From: Candidatus Poseidoniaceae archaeon
GTDB lineage: Archaea > Thermoplasmatota > Poseidoniia > Poseidoniales > Poseidoniaceae
Reading direction: 5' to 3'
Assembly (NCBI GenBank): GCA_938030705.1
Contig: CALHIR010000002.1
Span: forward strand, 66,515 to 130,514
DNA: 64,000 nt
Shown here: positions 56,295-64,000 of the stretch, one piece after another
Layout of the letters: every line of letters starts with the position of its first letter
How positions within the stretch are numbered: the stretch's first letter is position 1
Position numbers and translations under genes: made by a program
Notes under the pieces: generated by a model
What the model was told of the DNA's origin: nothing
The model's database searches: none
The model's input: the letters and a program-made list of their open reading frames with translations, nothing else

Positions 56295-58031
56295 TCAGTC
56301 GGCGTGGATGTCGCCTACGTCCAACCAGATCACGTTGCACTTGGCTTTGATGAGGGCCGCTACGGAGGGTTGGGTTCGCCCACTGTCGCCGTGAATCGTC
56401 TCTTTGACGTACGTGCCCGATTCACAGCGAAGCGTGAATTCAATTTCCCGCTGCCCGTCCTCGTTTACCTCGATAACTGGCGAGTGCGATTCAAACACGG
56501 TTCGCTTTCTGATGAGGTCTGAGCGTCGGTGCGAGACGCGTTCGGGCGTGCGCTGAGCCAATTTCATGCCGTTAAGTCCCTCAACCACTTTGAGGATGGC
56601 TTCGTCGTCGGGCAAATCAAACACAGCCGGTGCCGGTGGCAGGGCCGCGAGAATGCGCTCGATGAGTTCGTCTTTCTTTCCGGTCTTGGCCAGCCCGTGG
56701 GTCTCGGCGAGAGCGACCAGTTCTGGCTTTTTCATCGCCTTAAGTTCCTTTTCGCTGGGTCCGGCGGCCGGAACTTCGATGGTCGTTTCCAGCGGTTTGG
56801 TCCGGTCGGCATCCTTGTCGCCTCGGCGTTGCCGCCGCCGTTTCTTGCTTCGGTTTTGCACGTCCTCCTTGGTCATGTCAACCGGGGCGGTCAGCACGGC
56901 GTATTCCGCTTCGTTCATGGGCTCAAGCGTGAACCGGATGGTGTAGGATTTCTCAGCTGGCGTGTCTTTGATACGCACAACTTCGCTCCGAGTTGAGGGG
57001 CGAATGGACGAGACTTCGACCGAGCCTTTCGCTGCTTTGTTGATGATTTCCGCCAGCTTTTCGGCGTTGAAGCTGCGCTTACGAGGCTCTTTAATTTCAA
57101 GAACAAAGGGTCGACCACGACCCAAACAGCGCACATCGATGTCTTCTCGACCCATACCGTGGAAAGCGTGTTCGCTACCTTGGAAAATTTCGAGCATCGG
57201 GTTACCGACCAGGTCCTGGACGCTCTTCTTGTATTGCAGACCGGTTTGGTCGCAGCGTTCGCAACCTCGTCCTTTACAGGCTCGGCACGGCCATCGAGTT
57301 TGAGGAATGCCTCGTTCGAGTTTTCGATAGCGACCGTAGACGTAGACAGCCCGTACATCGAGGTCCACCGTGAGGGTCAACACGTCGATGAGTGCCAACA
57401 CATCCGGCTTATCGCTCACCATCGTGATGCCGTCCAAGCGGTCGTTGAGGCGCTTTCCGATCGCTTCCACGAGCGATGATTTGAGCGGGTCTGAACCACC
57501 GGCACCAAGGCGCTTTCTGAGTTTCTCTTCGTCCTCGATCTGGTCTTTGGGAAAGCGTGCACCGAGTTGCAATCGGTTGATGTCGTAGGGCTCAATGGCG
57601 TCAAAGATGATGTCGGCGAGTAAATCCACTTCCTCGAAGAGGTTCTCGCAGAACGGACACAACGGCTCGTCTTCCCGGGCCTTGGCCAGATGGGGGTCTC
57701 GTTCGACCACCGATTCACGAACGCCTTTGCCCGCATCTTCAAGCGATTGACCGTACATGCGTTTCCCACCCACGCGGCCTAAACAGGCATCACAGGTCCC
57801 TTGACGAACCAAATGCTTGTGCCCGGCGGGGCGCGGTGCCCGAGGAATTTCCTCAACGTGCGTGCCCAATTGCATGGCCACTTCTTGCTGGTGGGCTTCG
57901 TCTTCTTCCGCCGGTGCAATGTCGTCCCAGAGGGAATAATCCGTCTCACCAAAGCCAGCGTTGGCGTACTTCATCCAGTCGTCTTCATCGTCATCGACGT
58001 CTTCGGCCGTATCGGGTTCATTGGTTGTCAT
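56295..58031 (-). CDS. pus10: tRNA pseudouridine synthase Pus10 with SAP-like insertion
   Basis: 578 residues. Archaeal Pus10 makes pseudouridine 54 and 55 in tRNA. The N-terminal half has zinc cysteines (CDACLG and CPFCENLF) and a THUMP-like region, then CRACKGRGCERC. The catalytic region includes HGMGREDIDVRCLGRGRPFV, with the catalytic aspartate in the DID segment, and the C terminus has SGTYVKETIHGDSGRTQPS. Between the two catalytic parts, residues about 425-465, is KKPELVALAETHGLAKTGKK, a SAP-like helix-extended-loop-helix, after a basic linker (SKKRRRQRRGDKDADR). Such an insert is not part of the usual Pus10 core as I know it. The N terminus is acidic and longer than the core. Confidence 0.88.
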   Translation of the reverse strand: MTTNEPDTAEDVDDDEDDWMKYANAGFGETDYSLWDDIAPAEEDEAHQQEVAMQLGTHVEEIPRAPRPAGHKHLVRQGTCDACLGRVGGKRMYGQSLEDAGKGVRESVVERDPHLAKAREDEPLCPFCENLFEEVDLLADIIFDAIEPYDINRLQLGARFPKDQIEDEEKLRKRLGAGGSDPLKSSLVEAIGKRLNDRLDGITMVSDKPDVLALIDVLTLTVDLDVRAVYVYGRYRKLERGIPQTRWPCRACKGRGCERCDQTGLQYKKSVQDLVGNPMLEIFQGSEHAFHGMGREDIDVRCLGRGRPFVLEIKEPRKRSFNAEKLAEIINKAAKGSVEVSSIRPSTRSEVVRIKDTPAEKSYTIRFTLEPMNEAEYAVLTAPVDMTKEDVQNRSKKRRRQRRGDKDADRTKPLETTIEVPAAGPSEKELKAMKKPELVALAETHGLAKTGKKDELIERILAALPPAPAVFDLPDDEAILKVVEGLNGMKLAQRTPERVSHRRSDLIRKRTVFESHSPVIEVNEDGQREIEFTLRCESGTYVKETIHGDSGRTQPSVAALIKAKCNVIWLDVGDIHAD

Positions 58032-58118
58032 ATCGCCACCACCTTCCCGGGGTCAACCCCTAAGACGGCAAGGTTAGCGCAGGCTCAACCCTTGATGAAG
58101 TCACCGCCCAATCAGACC

Positions 58119-59129
58119 TCACTTCTGGTCCAAGAAGGCCAACACGCCGGCTACCAGGCCGAGCACACCGCCAAGCACCGTCATCCACACACCCATACCC
58201 GCCGAGGTATCGGTATCGGTTTCGGGCAGCAAGAGCCACCACACCAAGACAGCGAGGAGCATCAAGACGCCAGCGGCCATGCCGGCCCACTTGCCGTGGT
58301 TCTCGGCTGCTGCGGGCAGGCTGCGACCGATGGAGGCCGAAGCGAGCATGACGGTGCCGAGCAAAGCGCCGATGGAACCCAGCCAGAGAATCATGCCGCC
58401 GGTTGAGCCGGCGGCCGGCGTTTCGAGGCAGGTATCTCGAACGTCACTCAGATTGGCAAGAGCATCTTGGTCTCCCATCATCAACGGTGCTGTAAAGGTG
58501 TAAACGTTGTCGCAATAATCCTCGTAGTCGCCAATAATTGTATCATCAATATCATCGACGTCGTCGAGTTCATCGGTTGCAGCATCCATATCTTCGGCGA
58601 AGAACCCGTAGGCAAAGGCCTTGCAAGCGTCGATGGCTTGTTGTTTGGTTTCGCCCGCATCGGGTTCTGTCACCGAACAGTCCTGCCGAATCGTGGTCAG
58701 GCCTACGGTCTGACCTTCACCGCCTTCTTCGTTGTTGACGATCCACGAATGGCTGAATTGCCCTGCCACTGACAGGAGCAGGGCGAAGACGATGCAGGCC
58801 ACAGCGCCCCACATCATCGGCGAAGTGCTGTCTTCTGGAAGCGGCGTGGGCGACATGGGGGCGTAAGCGTTGGGGGGCGCAGCGGCGGGAGCGGCTACGG
58901 AGGTTGTCGGTGCGGCGACCGCAGGTGCGGTGACTGCAGCATGCTGGGCAGCGGGCTGAACTGCGGGAACCGCCTGTTGGGAAACAGGGGCCAGAACGGG
59001 CGCGTCCACGGCCTTCGAGACCCCGGGAACAAAGTCGGGGTAGTGTTGACGGGTGTAGGCGAGGGCGTTTTCGGGCGAATGGCCGATGGAGAGGACTTGA
59101 TTGTAGTAATCTTGAGCAGCCGACATCAA
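58119..59129 (-). CDS. Membrane protein with extracytoplasmic loop and Pro/Ala-rich N terminus
   Basis: 336 residues. A short N-terminal helical module (AAQDYYNQVLSIGHSPENAL) precedes an Ala/Pro/Val-rich linker. Then a membrane segment (MMWGAVACIVFALLLSVAG), an acidic extracytoplasmic loop with several cysteines (QDCSVTE, DACKAF, DYCDNV, DTCLET) that may form disulfides, and three more hydrophobic segments near the C terminus. No family recognised. It lies upstream of pus10 relative to its own strand order (pus10 starts 87 bases beyond its stop). Function unknown. Confidence 0.7.
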   Translation of the reverse strand: MMSAAQDYYNQVLSIGHSPENALAYTRQHYPDFVPGVSKAVDAPVLAPVSQQAVPAVQPAAQHAAVTAPAVAAPTTSVAAPAAAPPNAYAPMSPTPLPEDSTSPMMWGAVACIVFALLLSVAGQFSHSWIVNNEEGGEGQTVGLTTIRQDCSVTEPDAGETKQQAIDACKAFAYGFFAEDMDAATDELDDVDDIDDTIIGDYEDYCDNVYTFTAPLMMGDQDALANLSDVRDTCLETPAAGSTGGMILWLGSIGALLGTVMLASASIGRSLPAAAENHGKWAGMAAGVLMLLAVLVWWLLLPETDTDTSAGMGVWMTVLGGVLGLVAGVLAFLDQK

Positions 59130-59171
59130 GGGTGTCTTGCTGCGGGGGCTTGAAGTTGTTTTCTCCGTTTT

Positions 59172-62100
59172 TCACGCTTCTTCTTCGGACGGAAGGCCGG
59201 TTGAGGGCGAGGCTTTGAGGTCGGCCACGACGTTGTCGGCAGGTGTGCTGATGAGGCCGAGGGCGGCGGTGGTCAATACCAGGCTGGCGAGCAGGGAGAG
59301 GGCGATCATCGCAGCCGAGAAGATACCGAAGTTGGCAAACAAGCCCATTGGTGAGAGGGCGATGACGAGGAAACCAGCGATGTCCGAGGTCGCTGAACCA
59401 AGCAGGGCCAAGCCGCAGGCACCGCCGACCGCAGCGAGGGCGTCGTTGTGGGTCTCGCCGTTTTCCCTGCCCTCGCGATAGCGCTCAGTGACGTGAATAC
59501 AGTAGTCGATGCCCACTCCCAACGAGATGGTGGCGATGGTGACGGTGACGATGTTGAGCGAGGCCCCGGCGACGTACATCAAGCCGTAGAGCCACACGAC
59601 GACAAGGAAAATCGGTACGAAGGTAACGACCGCCTGCTTGGGCGAACGGAAACCGATGGTCAACGAAGCCAGGACGAAGACGGAGCCGAGCACGAGGGAG
59701 GATTGCATCTCCTCTTGCATGGCGGTGGAGGCCGTGAAACGGGTGATGGGTCGGCCGGTTAGCATGACCCAGGTCAGCGGCTTGTCATCTTCTTCCTCAC
59801 CGGGTTCCTCGTAGGTGCCGCTCGAGAGGTTGGTGAAGACCTCCAAATCCCGCCAAACTTCAGCCACACCGCCTTGCATGCCGGGGAAGTCTTCGGGCTG
59901 GGTCATGCCGAAGCGAATCTGCATCATGTCGTAAGCGGCGTCTTCGCCGTTCACGTCAAGCCACGGCTGGTCGGGGTCAAGGTCCACGACGGGCATGATG
60001 TAGAGTTGGACGATGCTGGCGGGGATGTCAGGAATCGGACCCACACCCGGAACACCGTACAGCGATAAAAAGCCGTAGAAGAACGCCAAACACTCACGGT
60101 CGGTCGTGTCAACCAGTGGTCCATTACCGGCGAGTGAACAATTCATGCCAAAACCGTCCACCTCCGGCTGCCAGCCAGCTTCCTCAAAGGGCGCGCTGTC
60201 GAGCACCAGGCTGCCTTGAGCAGCAAACACCATTTCGTCGAGGGCAAGAATGTCGATGGTGCCGTCCGGTTGACGGGTGATCTTGTCGGGGACGCCTTCG
60301 GGGAGCGCATCCATTTCTTGACGGAACTCGTCGATGGCGGCGAAAACTCGCGGGTCCAACACGTCGCCCAGAATCAACAGATTAGCCGGCTCGCCTTCGT
60401 CGGCAAATCGCTCGGCAATTTCTTCCACGCCGATGGCGAAGTCGGAGCGTTCGTCGAGGAAATCCTCCACGGCGAAATCACCCTCAAGTTGGGCCATGCC
60501 CATGGCAGCGGGGACGGTCAAAGCAAAGGCGACCAGCGCGATGACCGTGGCTCTTTTTCGTTGGCCTGAGCCGAGCGTAACTCGTTTTAACCATTCGGGA
60601 TTAACGATGGATTTGATTTCATTTTGGCTTTTCTTCCTCGCTCGGGATTCAAGCCAGTCGTCCATGCTGACACGAATCAGCGGCGCCCACAAACCGGTCA
60701 ACATGAACGCCGCTAAAACACCGAGAGCGGCTTCAATACCGAAGGAGCGTAAGGCGGCAATATCGCTGAACAGATTCGCGGCAAATGCAGCCATGGTGGT
60801 CAACGAGGTGAGGGTGATGGCTCGGCCGACACGGGACAGGGTGATGCTGCCAGCCTCTTCGGAAGTTTTCCCGTTGGCTCGCTCTTCTTTGTAACGATGG
60901 AGAGCGTGCAAGGAGTCGTCGATCCCCAGGGCCAACACGAGAATCGGTAACAGGTTGGAGAATTGCGAACGAGCGATGAGGCTCAGGCCAAACCAACCGG
61001 TGATGTTGGCGAAGTGACCGATCATCCCCTGCATCCACAACAGCGCCGCACCCAACGCAAACATGACGATGGCCACGTCTGACCAGCGGCGCAAACTGAC
61101 GTAGAGCAGGACGATGATGGCCAGCCCCATCATCGCAATGAGGCCTGCACTTGACTGGAGTTCACGGTTGACTTCGACGTTGACGCCCTGACCGAGCAGC
61201 AGCGTGACCGTCGTGCGGTCGTGGGAGCGCAGGTGGCCTTCAAGGTCCATGTAGGTCCATTCAGTAGCACACCCTGCTCCTTCTTCTTTGAGTTCAAGGC
61301 AGGTCGCTTCGTCGTATTGCGGTGGATGAAGAACCAGCGCTCCGTCGGCGAGGCGATAGCCACCCACACGGAATCCTTCGTCGGTGAACTGTATCTGTTT
61401 CTCTTGGTGGGCATCCTTCCAAACGACTTCCCAACCCATCTCTCTGAGCTTTGTGCTGTCAAGTTGCACCAACAACCACGTCGAGGAACCGGTCCATCGG
61501 CCCTTGCCCCACAGGGCCCCTTCCCACGTGCCGTTGGACAACAACTGCCCGTAAATCGGCCCTTCTTGGTGAGCGGTGTAGTCTGCCTTGAAGCCGCGGT
61601 CCAGCGAAAGCCAGCGCAGGAAATTATTGTCTGAGGCCTCCGCCATGCGAGCCGCTGCCATGTCGATGTGAGCCTGCGTGATGTTGGCGTCATCAAATTC
61701 CAAGCAGTCCAATGGGAAACAATCCGACCAGTTCGTCGGTGGTTCGGTGACCACCCCCAGCGTCGTGAGGCCGGGTTGGGTGAGGATGGAGGTGTTGTTC
61801 ATGAACCCTCGAAAGTGGTCAGAGAGCGAGATGGCGCCGTTGGATTGATGACCAGTGACGTCGTTCACCAGCGGTTTGAGCGCAGGGGCGAGTGGGTGCT
61901 CGAGCACGAGGTTGAGTTTGGTATCCAATTCTCGCAACACCGTCAGGTTGAGGATTCCACCCGTCGGGTCGTCAATGCCGCTCCATGGGTCTCCAGCAGG
62001 AATCATCTCCGATGGATGAATCAGCGAGGAATAATCCGGTGAACCGTCGGCCATGCGGGGCACGGGTTCCCAGTCTTCCACGGCTGGAACGAGGTCGGGG

Positions 62101-62333
62101 TTGCGGGCCGAAATAAGGAACCCGAGGATAATTTCCGAATTGGGAAATTCCTCGTTGACGAGAGTTTGTGCCGACAGTTCGGGGGATTCCATCTCGTAGG
62201 ACTCCATGTCGATGGGCTGGAGCGCTGTCATCGCGCCGGGAATCATCAACAACGTCAAGAGCAGCACGGCGATGTGGGCACCCCGTTTGCGAGGCAAGAG
62301 CCATGCAGCAAGACGGTCGTAGCGACGGCTCAT
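59172..62333 (-). CDS. RND/MMPL-superfamily transporter, large form
   Basis: 1053 residues in two halves, each with a hydrophobic start helix, a large extracytoplasmic domain and a five- to six-helix bundle. Helix-4-like aspartate motifs are seen in LALGIDDSLHALHRYKEE and, in the second half, GVGIDYCIHVTERYREG. The extracytoplasmic domains total over 500 residues, longer than in the 778-residue paralogue at 23.5 kb. Export of lipids or other hydrophobic compounds is the family expectation. The gene is divergent from the MscS gene. Confidence 0.86.
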   Translation of the reverse strand: MSRRYDRLAAWLLPRKRGAHIAVLLLTLLMIPGAMTALQPIDMESYEMESPELSAQTLVNEEFPNSEIILGFLISARNPDLVPAVEDWEPVPRMADGSPDYSSLIHPSEMIPAGDPWSGIDDPTGGILNLTVLRELDTKLNLVLEHPLAPALKPLVNDVTGHQSNGAISLSDHFRGFMNNTSILTQPGLTTLGVVTEPPTNWSDCFPLDCLEFDDANITQAHIDMAAARMAEASDNNFLRWLSLDRGFKADYTAHQEGPIYGQLLSNGTWEGALWGKGRWTGSSTWLLVQLDSTKLREMGWEVVWKDAHQEKQIQFTDEGFRVGGYRLADGALVLHPPQYDEATCLELKEEGAGCATEWTYMDLEGHLRSHDRTTVTLLLGQGVNVEVNRELQSSAGLIAMMGLAIIVLLYVSLRRWSDVAIVMFALGAALLWMQGMIGHFANITGWFGLSLIARSQFSNLLPILVLALGIDDSLHALHRYKEERANGKTSEEAGSITLSRVGRAITLTSLTTMAAFAANLFSDIAALRSFGIEAALGVLAAFMLTGLWAPLIRVSMDDWLESRARKKSQNEIKSIVNPEWLKRVTLGSGQRKRATVIALVAFALTVPAAMGMAQLEGDFAVEDFLDERSDFAIGVEEIAERFADEGEPANLLILGDVLDPRVFAAIDEFRQEMDALPEGVPDKITRQPDGTIDILALDEMVFAAQGSLVLDSAPFEEAGWQPEVDGFGMNCSLAGNGPLVDTTDRECLAFFYGFLSLYGVPGVGPIPDIPASIVQLYIMPVVDLDPDQPWLDVNGEDAAYDMMQIRFGMTQPEDFPGMQGGVAEVWRDLEVFTNLSSGTYEEPGEEEDDKPLTWVMLTGRPITRFTASTAMQEEMQSSLVLGSVFVLASLTIGFRSPKQAVVTFVPIFLVVVWLYGLMYVAGASLNIVTVTIATISLGVGIDYCIHVTERYREGRENGETHNDALAAVGGACGLALLGSATSDIAGFLVIALSPMGLFANFGIFSAAMIALSLLASLVLTTAALGLISTPADNVVADLKASPSTGLPSEEEA

Positions 62334-62455
62334 GCCTGAACCTCCGCACCATCACCTTTTGAAGGAATGTTTTCTGCTCATTTCCTTTCACAAAAAATTT
62401 CTGTTCAATCCTGACGCCGTCTTCGTTTTTGTTCACAAATATCGGCGAATCAGTT

Positions 62456-63796
62456 ATGAGTATGAGGTTGGACGCCGGAACAGGAGACATTGTCGTGTCG
62501 GCTATCGATGACCTCATTGAACAAGCAAACGGGCTTGATACGTGGGCTCAATACGCTCTGGGGCTCAGTTTGACTGCGCTTTCTCTTTTGATCGTCCGTT
62601 TTGTGATGAAGAAAATCATCCTCGATTTTGTGAAAGCCACCTCGTTCAAATGGGATGACGCCCTCTACAGGCCGGTTACTCAGCGGTTTTATGCGTTCAT
62701 TCTTTTGGTGGGCATCCAATTGACCCTGCTTTGGATTCGAGGAGATGAGGAAGAACTCAACGTCGCCCTCGACCCGTTGTTCAGTGCCTCCTACATCTTG
62801 CTCACGACCTCATTGGCCAGCGTGGCCATCAAAGTCATGATTCCTGTCCTGACCGAGCGGTTCTCCAACCCCTCTTCGGTCACCGTTTCAGGCAGCAATT
62901 CACTGGTCATCTTTTTGTTGAGGGCTGCCGTTTGGTTTGGCGGTCTTTACCTCGCTTTGAATGAACTCGGTTTTGAGTTGCTTGGGCTGCTCGCCTCGTT
63001 GGCGGTGTTCTCACTCATCATCGGTCTGGCCATGCAACAGACGCTTGGAAACATCGTCAACTCGTTCATGCTCGCCTTGGACCAACCCTTCGAGGTCGGC
63101 GACCGTATCGAAGTGGACGGCCACCTCGGCTCGGTTGTCTCTGTTGGTATCCTTTCGACCAAAATCTTGACCATCGGCGAGAACCTTGTGGTCATCCCCA
63201 ACAACAACCTCGTCAACTCCACGGTCATCAACCACGCTCGAGGCGGTGGCGACGGTCAAGGGCGGCGTATTTCATTGGTGCTCGACGTCGGCGTTGAATA
63301 CGATGAGGACATTTCGCACGTCAAGTACACCACGCTTCAGCTGCTGCGAGAATGCCCCTACATTATCGAATCACCAGAACCGCGTGTGCTGCTCAATGAG
63401 TTGGGCGAATACGCCAAAATCTTCCGAATGTATGCCTGGGTTGAAGACTACTCGGACGAGTTTGTCGCCAAAGATTGGCTCTTCAAGAACATCGCTGAAC
63501 GCTTCGAGGCAGAAGGCATCGGCATCCCGTTCCCAACGGCCGTGGAAATCGGTGCGACCTTCAAGGAGTCCTACAACAAGCAGCGCAAGGCCACCAACGT
63601 GCGCCGTGCTCGCCTGCAGATGATCAAGGAAGACAAGGCCCTCGAGCGAGAGCGCGCCGAGGCCAAATGGGAAATCGAGGCCATCACGGAGAAACTCAAG
63701 GACCCAGAATTGGGCCGGTCCGAGCGGGAAGGTTTGGAAGATTCGCTGCGGGAACTCAACCGAGTGCTGAGCATGTTTGAAGCCGGCGATAGTTGA
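62456..63796 (+). CDS. Small-conductance mechanosensitive channel (MscS family)
   Basis: 446 residues. N-terminal membrane helices (ALGLSLTALSLLIVRFVM, FYAFILLVGIQLTLLW and others) lead to the pore-lining segment SLIIGLAMQQTLGNIVNSFM. Then the MscS beta domain (QPFEVGDRIEVDGHLGSVVSV and VVIPNNNLVNSTVINHAR) and an alpha/beta vestibule end. A charged C-terminal coiled coil follows (EDKALERERAEAKWEIEAI). It opens under membrane tension on hypo-osmotic shock. The ATG at 62456 is preferred to a TTG at 62429. Confidence 0.92.
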   Translation: MSMRLDAGTGDIVVSAIDDLIEQANGLDTWAQYALGLSLTALSLLIVRFVMKKIILDFVKATSFKWDDALYRPVTQRFYAFILLVGIQLTLLWIRGDEEELNVALDPLFSASYILLTTSLASVAIKVMIPVLTERFSNPSSVTVSGSNSLVIFLLRAAVWFGGLYLALNELGFELLGLLASLAVFSLIIGLAMQQTLGNIVNSFMLALDQPFEVGDRIEVDGHLGSVVSVGILSTKILTIGENLVVIPNNNLVNSTVINHARGGGDGQGRRISLVLDVGVEYDEDISHVKYTTLQLLRECPYIIESPEPRVLLNELGEYAKIFRMYAWVEDYSDEFVAKDWLFKNIAERFEAEGIGIPFPTAVEIGATFKESYNKQRKATNVRRARLQMIKEDKALERERAEAKWEIEAITEKLKDPELGRSEREGLEDSLRELNRVLSMFEAGDS

Positions 63797-63855
63797 GACG
63801 ACAACCTCAATTCAGGCCTGCGTTTCGCGGTTGAAACCAACCGGTCGCTTTTTAC

Positions 63856-63860
63856 GGAGG
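63856..63860 (+). promoter_or_regulatory. Shine-Dalgarno of the last partial gene
   Basis: GGAGG lies nine bases before the ATG at 63870, following TTTAC. It supports the start of the gene at the window end. Confidence 0.5.
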
Positions 63861-63869
63861 CCCCCGTTC

Positions 63870-64000
63870 ATGATAGGTATGGGCGCTGCTGACCTTCGCT
63901 ACATGCAAATCAACATAACACCCGAAACAGGCGAGCATCTGCCCGGGCGAGCCCTTCTGGACTCCTTCTCGAGCATAGAATTCCTCTCCCACATCTCGAA
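63870..64000 (+). CDS. Start of an unidentified gene, truncated by the window end
   Basis: Forty-three codons are visible (MIGMGAADLRYMQINITPET, then GEHLPGRALLDSF and more) with no stop. The GGAGG ribosome site nine bases upstream and the good spacing support a real start. The visible piece matches no family I recognise, so function cannot be given. Confidence 0.5.
   Translation, partial: MIGMGAADLRYMQINITPETGEHLPGRALLDSFSSIEFLSHIS

Overview
The window is a gene-dense piece of an archaeal chromosome that most resembles marine Group II Euryarchaeota (Candidatus Poseidoniales). The archaeal core is clear: a ribosomal protein L21e, Rpo4/RpoF, DUF655 and KsgA gene string, RadA, an archaeal-type FtsZ, Pus10, an AK6/Fap7-type nucleotide kinase, an archaeal translation-associated GTPase and an initiator tRNA with an A1-U72 pair. 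Mixed in are genes more usual in bacteria: both exonuclease VII subunits, a malic enzyme fused to a phosphotransacetylase domain, an E. coli-type isocitrate dehydrogenase and RlmH. Very large secreted or membrane-anchored beta-rich proteins also fit this group. The organism assignment comes from gene content, not from a search. No mobile element, CRISPR array, integrase or prophage gene was seen.

Layout. 1-2 kb: an EF-hand membrane protein (probably cut by the window edge) and a GTPase. 2-13.8 kb (minus strand): a 2776-residue surface beta-propeller/fibronectin protein followed by pabC, a fused pabB-pabA and a zinc-ribbon membrane protein. 13.9-16.9 kb: a small membrane protein and the malic enzyme fusion. 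16.9-26.5 kb: a degenerate FGE-like membrane protein, a glutaredoxin/GST-like protein, RlmH, small membrane proteins, DUF2203, a corrinoid adenosyltransferase, a Nudix hydrolase, a DHH phosphoesterase and an RND/MMPL transporter. 26.6-36.3 kb: a 1152-residue helical-repeat protein with a C-terminal PIN domain, isocitrate dehydrogenase, OsmC-like protein, FtsZ, RadA and a lipoprotein. 36.3-46.3 kb: initiator tRNA-Met, AK6, a CDP-alcohol phosphotransferase, a 1088-residue fibronectin protein with a polyaspartate tail, an amidohydrolase, tRNA-Thr, Pgk and a solitary DNA methyltransferase. 46.3-50.2 kb: a probable gene relic, then a tight plus-strand run of an M24 peptidase, a zinc microprotein, a long histone-fold-like protein, a CxxC thioredoxin-like protein and a multi-pass membrane protein. 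50.2-59.1 kb (minus strand): exonuclease VII, a 2Fe-2S ferredoxin, a coiled-coil zinc protein, the KsgA-DUF655-Rpo4-L21e string and Pus10. 59.1-64 kb: a second RND transporter, a MscS channel and the start of one more gene.

Genes that work together: PabC and PabAB make p-aminobenzoate; the Icd, malic enzyme and Pgk genes belong to central carbon metabolism; L21e, KsgA, RlmH, Pus10, the GTPase and AK6 relate to ribosomes, tRNA and translation; XseA/XseB and RadA relate to DNA repair. The strongest candidates for something new are the two-histone-fold protein with its redox and membrane neighbours, the PIN-domain giant, the SAP-like insertion in Pus10, and the propeller giant with repeated motifs at its cytoplasmic end. 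Coding density is very high: the only gap over 300 bases is 46315-46650, which holds the gene relic.
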